From Cephalopachus bancanus (lineage: Eukaryota; Chordata; Mammalia; Primates; Tarsiidae): 64,000 nucleotides of DNA. The DNA lies in contig JAPVLO010000083.1 of assembly GCA_027257055.1 (NCBI GenBank), positions 3,704,001 through 3,768,000 on the forward strand. The letters are read 5' to 3'. Below are positions 33,986-46,135 of the stretch, piece after piece. Each line of letters begins with the position of its first letter. Position 1 is the first letter of the stretch. The translations under genes and the position numbers were made by a program. The notes under the pieces are model-generated. The model had not been told where the DNA came from. It saw only the letters and a program-made list of their open reading frames with translations, and searched no databases.

Positions 33986-34657
33986 GCCCTGTCTTATTGC
34001 TAGAGGTTCATCAGAACTGCGATTTGCCTTTTCATAATTAAAATAATTAAGCTCCTGCTTTATCTGACCAATAAGTTGCTAGCTGCTCTGGTTTTGAGTC
34101 TTTGGTCACACAATGTGTTGATGACAATTTTTGTGAAGATGAGTGTTATCCCTGCAATGAGTCATTCATTCAGTTACAACAGACACTGCTCAGAGTTTAG
34201 CTGGCCCATGTGCTTTCCTTTCAAAGTAGTTGAACAAAAAGTAGCCTCAAGGTATGCATTTTTTAGTTCTTTAGGTGTAAAGTAAACAAATTAAACACGA
34301 TCTCGAGTTTAAACTGTGTATGCTGCCCAAGGAATTCAAGTAGAGTTAACTCTTATCATACAGGACACAAGAAGAATGTGGAAAATATACCCACCATGGA
34401 CATGGTGAGAGGGAGAAATCACTTTATTTTTTCTTTCCACCAACATACCCAGAGGAATTAATTCTATGCCTGCAAATCTCTTGGTGAATTTTCATTTTGT
34501 ATCCTGATAAGTCATCAGGGTGTATATTGCACTAATACTTTTATTAATTTAAAATATTATGCAGTCTTAAACGTAAATAAATAAGTAAATAGATACTAGA
34601 AATTGCTAAATTTGATAACTGTCACCATTTGAGACCCTTTGGGATAACAACCAAGAT
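33986..34657. other. Intergenic DNA, nothing recognised
   Basis: No gene or named repeat seen. Confidence 0.35.
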
Positions 34658-34950
<293 letters not shown>

Positions 34951-37184
34951 CAAGATATTCTTTAGCAAAAATTTGATTTGGTTTAAGTTTCACCATCAGG
35001 AAATTCTCTTTGATATATTTGTGCAAACTTATCTCAGGAAATTGCTTCCGTTTCTTCCCATCCCAAACACAAAGAAAGTAATATTTTTAATTTGGGTCAT
35101 GTTTACATCTTGTTTCTTTTAATTGCTATTTAATAGCTTGCTTAAAAGTATAATACCAGGGGGTAATGCCTTGAATAAAATAGTTATTATAAGCTGAAAA
35201 TTATATTCATCTAGTATTTTAAACCTTCTCTTGGAACGACTTTTAATAGAATAAATCTTTCAATTCCTTCCCAATTAAAGTGAAGCCACCTTTAATCTCT
35301 ATTACTAGAAAACTAGACTTGTCACAGAGAGAATTGTCTCCTCCCATGTGATTGCAGTGTTGAGCCCCTTGCCACCTATTGTGCTGTCAGTTTTCCTGAC
35401 ATATACCCATCACCTCTCTACCACCTACCCACATTACTTCTCCAGAAGGAATTACTTCATTGATTTTTGGCTGTAATATTTACTCACTTTTAATAGAAAA
35501 TGTCAGTATGGCAGGAAGGACTTGTTTGATATTTAGAATTTTTGTAAGAATCCCTAAGTCATTTTCTCTGAATTGAAAAGAAAATGCACGTCCCTTTGAA
35601 ATTTCAGAGTGCATCTGTTATTCAACACAGAGTGAGACTAACCCAGTGCATTTATTCTTATATACCATATTTATAATCTCATAAAGTCAAATTTCAAAAA
35701 TGCCTTCTAGATTGTATGCTCCTGCAAATGTACTTTTCTCCTTTGTCTACATTTTAAAATGAGTCTTTACTGTTTTAAATGAGTCAACTGAGATTCCCAT
35801 CAAGTTACAATACAAAAGGAGGCCAAAATGAGAACCACCTATTACATTTATATAGACTAATTTTTAATAGTACTTGATCAAAATTTCTAAGCGTTTTATT
35901 CTGAAAAGTTTTTATAAGAGCATGTTCTAAATCTTTCTTAGCTGTACTATTTTATGAAATGCAGTGTTATAGCCATATAAGTTCTGGTTAAATGATGCTT
36001 TGATTATGATCAGTAGTCACCAGTATAGTGAAGGGTGTCACCAGAGATGGAGAAAGGAGTGGGGTAGGACGGTGACACGTGGAAACAAGTGAAAAAGTAT
36101 GGGGTTGGAGGGTGCGGGGGGGATACTGCTTGTCCACAGGGTAAAGAGATGGAATATATAGCATCAGGCTTCTTCCTTATTGACATTCCCATTTCTGCAC
36201 ACCTGGGGAGACTCAGCTGCAAATATGACTTATTAAGGAATCACCAGGGGAAGGCTGGGGAGTCAATCATAGAAAGGAAAGAACATGGCTGCTGTTGACA
36301 TGCGCTCTCCCAGGGTGTGAACTAGGTTTTTCCCTAACCGTACACCTGAAGAAGTATCCTGGTGATGTATGCCTAGCATGTGTTATTACTTTGTCTTAGA
36401 CTGAGAGAATAATGATGGGTTTGGTGGAAAGACTATTGATGAGAGGTAAATTTTCCTTCCTTCTTGTTCTGAAATAGTTGAATGAGTCATTTTTGCCTAA
36501 GGTATAAAATAAATAAAGGAGAAAAAATTAATTTTAGCAAACAGTATGCTACAATTCCTTTCATGTTCTTATTAAAAAACAAGAAGTAGTTTGACTAAAC
36601 AAAATCTGGGGCTCAAGTAGCTTATGATTGTGCTTTTTTTTTTTTTTTTAACCTTATATTGACAGCAAGCTATTTTGGAAACACTGAGAATCTGAATAGT
36701 GTTTTTGTCTGAATTAACAAATTATTGTTCAAATGTTTAAAACAGCATTTTTATTACATTTATGAATGCCTCAAATAGGTAGGATATTTCGCAAATGAAC
36801 AAAGAAACAAACACAAAGAATGTTACATGGGCCATTTATTTTGTAATAGTTGTAGCTGAGAAATGAAATTTGACTGTTGACTGTGGGTGGTAAATGTTAC
36901 CATAGCAACCTTTTTCTTAGGCAAAACTGGAAGGTGATCATGGTGATGAGGGCAAAAGTCAGAAAATAGACTTGTGAAGAAATATTTTGGGGCAATGTGA
37001 GATCATGAATATTTTCGTTCAAGATATTTGAGGGTGAGCAGCTCTGGGAGAGTTAAAGGTCTTAGGTGAGAGGTGCTGTGTGTGCTTTGAGTCTATCATT
37101 ATGGGGGCTGGTGGTTTTGAAGTAGCTGACGGCAGCACCCACCAAAGGGAGAAAGAATTAAGACTATTTTGTGATACGTAATAA
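34951..37184. other. Single-copy-looking DNA
   Basis: No recognised repeat apart from short runs (T16 near 36635). Frames at 36010-36222 and 36089-36298 are mutual shadows across a GC-richer patch. No gene supported. Confidence 0.35.
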
Positions 37185-37345
37185 TAACAGTAGGAGCTCC
37201 AACCTATTTCTGAGTACCTTACATGTATTATTTATTGTAATCTTCATAAGAATTCCATGAAGTCATATTGTTATCCACATTTTACAAAGGAGGAAACTGA
37301 GGCATGGGGGAAGTTCTAGTAGAAATGGAACCCAGACAACAATCT
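37185..37345 (+). repeat. MIR SINE
   Basis: 'gagtaccttacatgtattat', 'tattgttatccacattttac' and 'aaaggaggaaactgaggcat' are the MIR core and 3' portion. Confidence 0.75.
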
Positions 37346-37497
37346 CTGAGTCAGTGCTGCCCTAGCTCTTATGTTATGCTGCCACTCAATGTGACAAAAA
37401 GAGCATGGTGTGAATTAGGGAAATACATCAGTTTTTGTGAGGAGGTTTTATGTTTCATTTCCTCAGAACTTAAAGAATACTTTAAATAGAGGGGGGA

Positions 37498-37807
37498 GCC
37501 AGACTCGGTGGCTTAGCCTGTAATCCCAGGGCTTTGAGAGGCTGAGGTGAATAGATTGCCTGAGCCCACGTGTTTGAGACCCGCCTGGGCAACTTTGGCG
37601 AGACCTCATCTCTACAATAAGTCAAAAATTAGCCGGGCGTGGTAGCGCACGCCTGTAGTTCCAGCTACTTGAAAGGCTGAGGTGGAAGGATCGCCGGAGC
37701 CCAGCAGTCGAGGCTGCAGTGGCCGGGAGCGGCCACTGCAATCCAGTCTGGGTGACAGAGTGAGACTCCAACTCAAAAAAAAAAAATAAAAAATAAAAAT
37801 AAATAAA
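37498..37807 (+). mobile_element. Full-length Alu SINE
   Basis: Dimer from 'ccagactcggtggcttagcc' to 'gagactccaactc' with an (AAAATA)-rich tail. TSD aaatagagggggga (37484-37497) / aaacagagggggga (37808-37821). Linker has the longer 'gggcaactttggcgagacc' form; its B box has decayed to 'tgtttgagaccc'. Confidence 0.9.
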
Positions 37808-38389
37808 TAAACAGAGGGGGGATTTGTAGTAAAACCTTTGAATGGGATGAATGATAGGGTCATTCTCCTTACTGGGAATTTTTTAAAGAATGTGGGAATG
37901 GCAATTCAAGGACTAGTGGCTTGAAGCTCTCCCAGCTCTTAAAACCTGTCAGCAGAACCTTCTCTACCAGTGTTGGGCAGAAGGTCTTTAGTCAGGAGTC
38001 ACGGTGTCCTGAGGTCATGGTCTACCTCTAGTTGACCAATGCAAGCCATTTTAACCCCTCTGTTTGGTTTCTTTATCTTCAAAAATGAGAAATGACAGGT
38101 GGCTGATTTTGTTCCAGAGGTGTTATGAAAATCCAATGATGCGATGAATATGAAAATGGTTCATAAACTCAACAGGACAGAACAAACACAAAGGTAGTAT
38201 TATTAGAGCTAATGACCATCAGCTTTATTTTTGGCTTTTCCAGGCCTTGATAATGAGTATGTTTGTATTTGCTTATCTAGGTAGGGTGTGAGACTGGAGT
38301 CTGGTTTTAAACAGCAAACAGTTCTGGCTGGAAGGTTATTCAGACAAAGTGTAAAGAAGGAAATCTGTTTAAAATGGAACTGTAAGATC

Positions 38390-38650
38390 ATAAGAAGAGC
38401 TAATATGTATTGATGACTTACCACATGCCAGGCATTGTTCTAGGCACTGCTTTAGCTCATTTAGTCTATAGAACAATCCCATGAACTAGGTACCATTTCA
38501 ATTTTCCCAACATTTATAGATAAGGACCTGGAAAAGATAGATGTAAAATAAATTTACCCAAGGTAACAGAGCTATGAATTACAAATCCAAGTATCTAAAC
38601 CTAGCCATTGATATCAGAGTCAATGCTTTTAACTGCTATACTGTATATGC
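38390..38650 (+). repeat. MIR SINE
   Basis: Nearly full-length: 'taccacatgccaggcattgt', 'tctaggcactgctttagctc', 'atttatagataaggacctgg', 'cccaaggtaacagagctatg' and the end 'agagtcaatgcttttaactg'. Confidence 0.85.
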
Positions 38651-38936
38651 TATAACTGCCTCTATATTATATCTTATTATTTCCTAAAAATGAGATATAA
38701 ATGTGATGCATTAGCATGTATATGTGCATAAGTTATATTTATTTTTGTTTGCTATTAGTAAAAGAAGAAGAAACTTTTTTCTTCTAAAATGCTTGGCAAT
38801 ATATATGTTTAACTACTAAGAAAATTGGAGAACATTAACTCTTGATAAAATGTGTAATTAAAAAATAAGTTATTTCACAGATGGACAATTTTATGAAAGT
38901 GATAATAAAATAAAAGTAGTAAAAATTCTAGCCATG

Positions 38937-39593
38937 CTAACGTGGCTAGCATGCTGCCCATCAAAAGAGGACTGGATAAAAAAAATGTGGTACATATACA
39001 CGATGGAATACTACGCAGCCAGCATAAAAAAGAACAAAATCATGAACTTCACAGCAACCTGGATGGAACTAGAGTCTATAATACTGAGTGACCTCTCACA
39101 GAAACAAAGATCCGAATATCACATGTTCTCACTCATATAATGGTCCTTGAACATCCAATGTAATACTATAAGAAAATGACTGATGGTACTGGGAAACTAT
39201 GGCGGGGGGAGAGGGTTGGGATTAACAGTAGCAAATATCTGTCTGGGGATGGGAAAACACCTCTTATCAACAGGGTGCCTGAATGAAATGTAATTGTACA
39301 TCTAGCCCTTAACTGTACCCCACAAAACCATAATAAAAATATTGATTATGAACAACAAAAAAAAAAAAAACGTAAGTTCTAGAAGACATCAATGGAGCCA
39401 GTAAATACATTTGGGACTATGGGGAGGGGGGATGGGATTAACAGTAGCAAATATCTGTCTGGGAATGGGAAAACACCTCTTATCAACAGGGTGCCTGAAT
39501 GAAATGTAATTGTACATCGAACCCTTAACTGTACCCCACAAAACCATAATAAAAAATATTGATTAATAAAAAAAAAAACCACACACACCAAAA
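38937..39593 (+). mobile_element. 5'-truncated L1 with doubled 3' end
   Basis: First unit: late ORF2 ('aatgtggtacatatacacga') to 3' UTR end 'tgtaccccacaaaaccataa' and an A13 tail at about 39358-39370. After 40-odd bp a second copy of the 3' UTR only (39417-39568) repeats the G-rich tract, 'gggattaacagtagcaaata' and the same end, then another A tail. The outer flanks aaaaattctagccatg (38921-38936) and aaaaattctaaccaag (39593-39608) match at 14 of 16 and look like one TSD around the pair. Confidence 0.8.
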
Positions 39594-40020
39594 AAAATTC
39601 TAACCAAGATGCCTAGATTATGGCATCATCCATCCAATCAATGTATTTAGGCAGCAGGTCTGGATGCCAAATGCTCCCAGGAAAAAAAGATACATATGTG
39701 ATTATGTCAGTTTTCTAGGAGTGTTTAGTCTAGATGTAGACCTAGGATGTGTACACAGTAGAAAAAGGTAGCAAACAAGAAGTTTACATAAAAGGCTAAG
39801 GAACCTTCAAAGGAATATAGAAACTTATGGTGGGCTTGGGAATGAAGCTTGACCATGACTGGTTTTTCCATTCCTTTTTGTCTTTGTGTAACATTCTTAT
39901 TTGCTCCATTATATTTTTCATTAATTCTATCTATTGTTAATCGGTGTTACAGCTTACTAATTTACTAACCTATGGATTCTGCCTACGTCTCACAAGCTAC
40001 TTAAGATATGCTATGAAAAA

Positions 40021-40308
40021 GCCGGGCTCGGTGGCTCAGCCTGTAATCCCGCGCCTTTGGGAGGCTGAGGTGAGTGGATTGCCTGAGCCCGTGGGTTCGA
40101 GACCCGCCTGGGCAGCGAGACCTCATCTCTACAATAAATCAAAAAATCAGCCGGGCGTGGTAGCGCGCGCCTGTAATTCCGGCTACTCGGAAGGCTGAGG
40201 CGGAAGGATCGCCGGACCCCAGCGGGTCGAGGCTGTGGTGGCCGGGAGCGGCCACTGCACTCCAATCTGGGCGACAGAGTGAGTCTCCAACTCAAAAAAA
40301 AAAAAAAA
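40021..40308 (+). mobile_element. Young full-length Alu SINE
   Basis: Intact dimer from 'gccgggctcggtggctcagc' to 'gagtctccaactc' plus A tail. Perfect 14-bp TSD aagatatgctatga at 40003-40016 and 40309-40322. T-arm-like B box GTGGG TTCGAGA CCCGC at 40091-40107. Linker is the short 'gggcagcgagacc' form. Very similar to the copy at 51795 over its whole length. Confidence 0.95.
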
Positions 40309-40333
40309 AGATATGCTATGAGTATTGCTGGCA

Positions 40334-40675
40334 TGTCTGATATGGTCTGAGATTTCTGCCCCTTCCTCCCCCATCAATTCATATGATGAAACTGAATCAT
40401 CAATGTGATATTATTAGAAGTTAGGGTCTTTAGGATGTGATTAGGTCATGAGGGCAGAGCGACGTTGTAAAAGGGGCCCCAAAGAACTTCCTTGACCCTT
40501 CCATTATGTATAGACACAGCAAGAAGATGCCATTTGTGAAACAGAAAACAAGCCAGCACCTTACTCTTGGACTTTCTAGTCTACAGAACTGTGATCAATA
40601 AATATGTTTTATTTATAAACCAACCAGTTTATAGTATTTCGTTATGGCAGTCTATATAGATGAATACAATGTCAT
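40334..40675 (+). mobile_element. Solo LTR, MaLR-like
   Basis: 'tgatatggtctgagatttct', 'gtgattaggtcatgagggca', 'agacacagcaagaagatgcc', 'tctacagaactgtgatcaat' with AATAAA, and the end 'cgttatggcagtctatatag' follow a MaLR-type LTR. No internal sequence. Diverged, so old. Confidence 0.65.
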
Positions 40676-41058
40676 AAACTACCAACTTACCATTTATATG
40701 TAACATTTATGTATTTCATCCACCTTGTTTGTTTTACAGTTCTTTATAGCAGAATTTAATATCTTCAAATAATACAGCAAACTCATATTAGAAGATGTGA
40801 TGTGGCATAATCTGTCTATAATGCGTGTGTAAAGTTCACCTGGAAGCTATACAATGTAAAGACTGAAGAGAAGGGAGCTAAGGACAAAACCTATGGGGAT
40901 GTCCACATGTAGCAAGAAGAGGAGGAAGGTGAGCAAAAAATTCCAATGTCATTTTTTTCAGACATAGAAAAAAAATCCTAAAATTTTTATAGAAAAGATT
41001 CCAAATAACCAAAGCACTCTTGAGCCAAATAACAAAACTGCCGATATCACATTTCTGA

Positions 41059-41161
41059 TTTCAAAACAAGTGGGAACCAAAGGGAAGCCCAAATTTTACC
41101 CGTACAATGTTCACTTGTATACATAATTCTGAATTGTACCCCATATCCTTAAAATAAAATA

Positions 41162-41166
<5 letters not shown>
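41059..41166 (+). mobile_element. Short L1 3' UTR insert
   Basis: 'aagtgggaaccaaagggaag', 'acccgtacaatgttcacttg', 'ctgaattgtaccccatatcc' then 'ttaaaataaaataaatttta' is the lineage-typical L1 tail, followed directly by a (TA)n tract. It splits the older L1 phrase 'gatttcaaaac / ...gtgatcaaaac'. Confidence 0.75.

Positions 41167-41201
<35 letters not shown>
41167..41201. repeat. (TA)n microsatellite
   Basis: About 17 TA units that appear to have grown from the A-rich tail of the preceding L1 insert. Confidence 0.95.
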
Positions 41202-41205
<4 letters not shown>

Positions 41206-42086
41206 CCTATTGTGATCAAAACAACATGGTACTGGCATAAAAACAGACATTTTCACCAATGGAACATGCTAGAAATCCCAGAAATAAATCCAATTATTTA
41301 TGGTTAGTTTATTTCTTATAAAAGTGCCAAGAGCATACAATGGGAAAATGACAGTCTCTTCAGTAAATAATGTAGAGAAAACTGAATATTCACATGTAGA
41401 AGAAAGAAATAGGACTCATCTCACGTCATTTACAAAAATCAACTCAAAATGAGTGAAAGACTTAGATGTAAGACCTGGATCTGTAAAACTACTAGAAGAA
41501 AACACAGGGAGGATAGCTCCATAATATTGGTCTGAGCAATTTCCTAGATAGGACCTCAAAAGCAAAGATAATAAAAACAAAAATAGACAAGTGTGATTAA
41601 GTCAGACTAAAAATCTTCACAGGGTGGAACACAATTAACAGAGCAAATAAACAACCCATGGATAGGGAGAAAATATTTTCAAATCATACATCTGATAAGG
41701 AGGTTATATCCAAAATATATTAGGAATTCAAACAACTCAATAGCAAGAAAACAAGTAACCTGATTTTAAAATGGGCAAAGGATCTGAATAGAATTTTCTC
41801 GAAAGATGAGGTAAGCATGACCAACAAAAAAATTTTGAAAAATACTCAGCATCTCTAAATATCAGGGAAATGAAATTTAACCTACAGTGAGACATCATTT
41901 CATATCTCTTAGAATAATTATCCAAAAAAGGATAAGTATTGACCAAGACGTGGAGAAAAGAGAAATCTTGTACACTGTTGGTGGGAATGTAATTTGGTAC
42001 AATCATTTTGGAAAATAGTATGAAAGTTCCTCAAAAAACTGAAAATAGAATTACCATATGATCCAGCAATCCTACTTCTGAGTATA

Positions 42087-42672
42087 CAAAGAGGATCCCC
42101 CAAAACTGAATTTATTTATTAAAAATTATGTATTATTCTTACATGTTTAAACTTTGGTCACCTACAAAATACTCTTCGTTTGATGTGATACGTGTATCAA
42201 GATGGTTTTTCCACTACATAAAACAGTTTTTGAATTTGCCAATTTTGATGCTTTTTAGTGCTTCTATCGTTTTTTGTTTCAACTCTTCCACAACAGCAAA
42301 ACAGTTCCCTTTGAGGACTTTTTTTTCATCCAGACAAACAAACAAAAAATTGCTTAGGGTGAGATCGAGTGAATAGGAGGTGGGGGGGGGATGGGACAAG
42401 ATTGTCGTGCCATTTTTGGTTAAAAACTACTAAACACTCAGCGTGGTGTGGGCAGGTGTGCTTGTAAATCACCCATCATGAAATGGGCAAACGCATTGAA
42501 AGAACCTCCATAAAAAACTCGCTGAAGCTGAACACAGTCTCTCACAACAAAGCTAGTTGGTATACTGATGCCAGTGGATTTCTAGAACACTTACCTAGCG
42601 GGTGAAGCCTGTTCTACAAGGGGCCCAACCTTCAAAAAATAATTCCAGGTTTTTTGGAGGGGTCTCCTGTCC
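42087..42672 (-). mobile_element. Degenerate mariner (Tc1/mariner) transposon
   Basis: Inserted in old L1 text: L1 reads up to 'cttctgagtata' and resumes at 'tatccaaaag', consistent with a TA target. The two ends form imperfect inverted repeats: 'aaagaggatcccccaaaac' on the left against the reverse of the right end, 'acaggagacccctccaaaaaac'. A C-terminal mariner transposase relic lies inside on the minus strand. About 585 bp, so it is internally deleted compared with the usual 1.3 kb. Confidence 0.75.
42130..42470 (-). pseudogene. Mariner transposase C-terminal relic
   Basis: Minus-strand translation with one frameshift shows the mariner order: a W-H-D-N / L-T-K-N-G-T-T-I-L segment, then H-P-P-P-T-S-Y-S-L-D-L (the place of the family's H-P-P-Y-S-P-D-L-A-P, which includes the last acidic residue of the DDD catalytic triad), L-S-N-F-L-F, L-K-G-N-C-F, V-E-E-L-K, and beyond a stop W-K-N-H-L-D and E-E-Y-F-V-G-D. 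The active enzyme cuts the element out at its inverted repeats and pastes it at TA sites. Here the N-terminal half including the DNA-binding domain is gone and stops are present. A G8-10 run at 42382-42391 shifts the frame. Confidence 0.75.
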
Positions 42673-43559
42673 TATATCCAAAAGAAGTAGAAATCAGAAG
42701 GTCAAAGAGATATCTGCACTTCCATTTTCATTATTTTTCACAATATGAAAGAAACCTAAATGTTCAACCTAAGAATGAATAAAGAAAATGTGGCATACAT
42801 ACACAATGGAATAATATGCAGCTTTAAAAAATAAAGGAAATGCTGTCATTCACAACATGAATGAACTAGAGAACCTTATGCTAAGTGAAATAAGTCAGGC
42901 ACAGAAAGACAAATACTGTATGATTTTACTTATATGTGGAATCTAACAAAGTTGATCTCATAAAAACAGGGCATAAAGGTGGTTGCTAGAGGCTGGAGGT
43001 GAGGGAGAGGGATGGGAACAGGAATAATTTTGATTAAAGAATTAAAGTTTTAGTTAGACTGGAGGAATAAGTGTTAGTGATCTATTGTACTGCACGGTGA
43101 CTCTGGCTAATAATAATGTATATTTCAAATTTGCTAAAAGAATGGCTTTTTCATGTGCTTATTGCAAAAAGAAGATAACTTGGTGAGGTGATGGATATGT
43201 TAGTTATCTTGATCGAGTCTTTCTATAACATATACATTAATAAAAAATTACACTGTATCTCATACATACACACAATTATTATTTGTCAGTTGAAGGAAGG
43301 AAGGAAAGAAGAAAGAAAAAGAGAGAAAGTTGAAGATATAGGAAAGCCAAGTTTTTTGTTTTTTTTTTAAAGTGTTATAGAAACCAAGAGATGAGTTGGA
43401 GATGCAGAAACTGTGAGATTAGGAATTAAACCTAAAGAATCCCTGAAGATGCTGGTAGAGGAGAAGTCTTTCCTGGAAGATAAAATCTATGCAGGATCTT
43501 TGACTGTATCCTGGCTGTCAGAGAACAATGGCAATAGGCAATGAGTGGCATATGTGAGG

Positions 43560-43790
43560 ATTACGGACTTTGGAGGATATGTAACATGAAGGTTAAATGC
43601 ATAGGTGTTAACGTCCATTGGATCAGGCCCCAGCTAGAAGTTTGATTTGAACAATTTATTTAACTTCTGAAGACTCAATTTCCTTAACTATAAAATAGCA
43701 TAGTAATAATACTTGTAGGGTTGTCATAAAACACATATAAGTAGGGACATAATAAATTATAGCTATTATTTGTGATTGCCATTTTAATGG
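43560..43790 (-). repeat. MIR SINE, antisense
   Basis: 'agactcaatttccttaacta', 'taaaatagcatagtaataat', 'acttgtagggttgtcataaa' and 'ataataaattatagctatta' are the reversed MIR 5'-core region. Confidence 0.65.
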
Positions 43791-44934
43791 ATATAGTGAA
43801 AATGTTAAGAATATAGGAGAATTCATTCAAACTAAAGGAAAGCTCCTCCATAGGACACCGGGCAGAGGTCAACAGAATGTAAAATACAAATATGAAGTGA
43901 AAGATCTAGGCAGAATGTAGGGCAAGGCAATGGGTAAAGAGCTGACAGATCCAAAGCTGGATCTTAGGGTGGCCTCCTCCTACCTATATTCTACTTCTTA
44001 AATAGTTTCACTAATCCATAAGCCTGAAAGAAAAGAATAACTAAATGATATACATATATTTTTCTCACCAATAGTTATCCTTTTTGGTCAGTGCCAAGGA
44101 CTTCTTTTCATGTGATCCAGACTCACAAAAAAATCTGTCCTTGAACAATAAAGAGAGTACAAGTGAATCCACAATTTTGGGGGTATTATTTTATTACTGG
44201 GAGGTCTGATAAAAAGCCTAAATGCAGTCCTTTACCGGTATGGCAAAATTTCTTATTAAGGAGAAAAATTTGAAAACATAAACTAAACCACAAATTTCTC
44301 TTATTAATCATTACTTCAATGAGAATCTATTTTTAAAAATTGTCCACAAGTCACATAAGGCTAACATCATAGGCTGTTCATTTGTTAATGCTTAAAAAAA
44401 ACACTTAAGGTCATAGAGCCATTGATTCCTTTAGAAGCCCAGAATAAAATTTAACCTTGACTTAAAATTCATTTTTGTTCTTTCTCACCAGGTTTCCATC
44501 ATTACATTTCAGTCTCCCTGGTTTAGTCCTGTGAGGAGGATATGTAAGAGAAGGATATCAAGGCAGACACGATATTGTGTGAAAGAAAAAAGTCATGTTT
44601 GAGATCATGCAAAAACGATCCAAGGGCACAGTTACTGGAACATATTTGAATCAATGGAAAAATTGGCATTTTGTTCCCAGACCCATTGACTAGGTCAAGG
44701 AACCTATCGCTGTACATTGATGTCACTTCAACTAGGACATCTTGTTTTCTGGAAGAAAGGTGACAAAGATTAAACAAGGTCTGCCAACCACAGTGTAATT
44801 TATTTAAATGAGGACTTGATTCTTTCTAGAAGCAAGAAAAACTTAAAGATGAGAAGAGCTAACTATATCGCCTACTGTTAGCCAGGAAGAAATGAAATAA
44901 ATAGATCGTTACTTTCACCAGTACACAAAATTTT
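43791..44934. other. Intergenic DNA, nothing recognised
   Basis: No supported gene. The 84-codon minus frame at 44523-44777 shows no domain. Confidence 0.35.
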
Positions 44935-45465
44935 GATGATAGTCAAAAAAAAGTTGGTATATTTACACAATGGAATACTATGCATCCATAAAAAAGAATA
45001 AAATCTTGTCATTCGTAGCAACATAGATGGAACTGGAAGACATTATGTTAAGTGAAATAAGCCAGAAATAAAAAGCTAAACACCACATGTTCTCAATCAT
45101 ATGTGGAAACTAAAAAAAAAAATGATCTTACAGAAGTAAAAAGTAGAACAGAGGATACTAGAAGCTGGTTAGGATGGGAGAAGGGAGGGATAGGAAGATA
45201 TTTGTTAAAGGACACAAAATTATAGTTACATAGAAACAATACATTTTAATATTCTAGATCACTGTAGGATGACTATAGTTAACAACATATTGTTTCAATT
45301 AACCAGGAGGATATTGAATGTTCCCAGCACAACGCAATGATACATGCTTGAGATGACAGATCTTATCTCAAACCCGATCTGATTGATACACATTATGTGT
45401 ACTGAAACATCAACAATGTATTCCATGAATATATACACTTATTATTTGTCAATTAATAACAGAGG
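44935..45465 (+). mobile_element. 5'-truncated older L1
   Basis: 'acacaatggaatactatgca', 'acatagatggaactggaaga', 'gtgaaataagccagaaataa', 'tctcaatcatatgtggaaac' and the 3' UTR to 'cacttattatttgtcaatta'. The 3' end is of the older type also seen at 1630 and 3738. Confidence 0.85.
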
Positions 45466-46022
45466 CAAAAGTCATCTAATGAAGGCTCTTACAGGAAACA
45501 TTTCTATCCCTTTTCAAGTCGTTTCATAATAATTGTAATTGAAAGTATTTGAAAGTATAAACACAAGTTATGTCCTGTTTCCTAGAACAACTGGTTAAAT
45601 ATTCAACATTAAAACTTCTTTAATTTGTACTTTATCTTGCTTTCACAAAATGGAAGACAGTATAATATGCCCTTGTGAAAAAGGAAAGGAAAGACTTGGC
45701 GTGAACAATAAGCATTTTCTTTAACACAAGAATGAAGAGTAATATTTTAAAATATAACTTTAGTAGTATCATTTATATCCAAACTATATAAATATGCAAA
45801 TCACGTAGACATGTTAGTTTACTCTTCTGAGAGCTGCTGAATTAGCAAAATCAAATTATTTCTTAAAACATCATTGATGTAGTTTAATAAGGTAATATGG
45901 GGTGGATGGGTAGGACAATGGGAAATGTGATTTGCCATTCAAGTTTTCCTGGAAAAATATACGAGAACCACATCTTTTCCTTTTATATTTATTTTATATT
46001 TCATTAAGTTACACACCCACAT
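45466..46022. other. Intergenic DNA, nothing recognised
   Basis: AT-rich, no supported gene or repeat. Confidence 0.35.
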
Positions 46023-46135
46023 AATTGGGGGAGCACAACTCATCAACAAGGGTAACTGCACAATGAATATTTGTATACCTCATCCTGAATTGTACCCCAC
46101 AATTTTAAAATAAAAACTAAAAGAGGGAAAAAAAA
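46023..46135 (+). mobile_element. Short L1 3' UTR insert
   Basis: 'gggggagcacaactcatcaa', 'caagggtaactgcacaatga', 'cctgaattgtaccccacaat' and an A-rich tail: the lineage-typical L1 tail truncated to about 110 bp. TSD not resolved. Confidence 0.8.

Larger units (their letters stand above)
40950..43300 (+). mobile_element. Old L1 (mid ORF2 to 3' end), carrying two younger elements
   Basis: ORF2 text runs 'ccaaataaccaaagcactct' (41002), 'acatggtactggcataaaaa' (41224), 'gacaagtgtgattaagtcag' (41586), 'aatttggtacaatcattttg' (41991), 'accatatgatccagcaatcc' (42052), then after the mariner 'tatccaaaagaagtagaaat' (42676), 'gaatgaataaagaaaatgtg' (42771) and 3' UTR to about 43290. Broken in all frames. 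Interrupted by an L1 tail (41059-41200) and a mariner (42087-42672). Confidence 0.8.
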
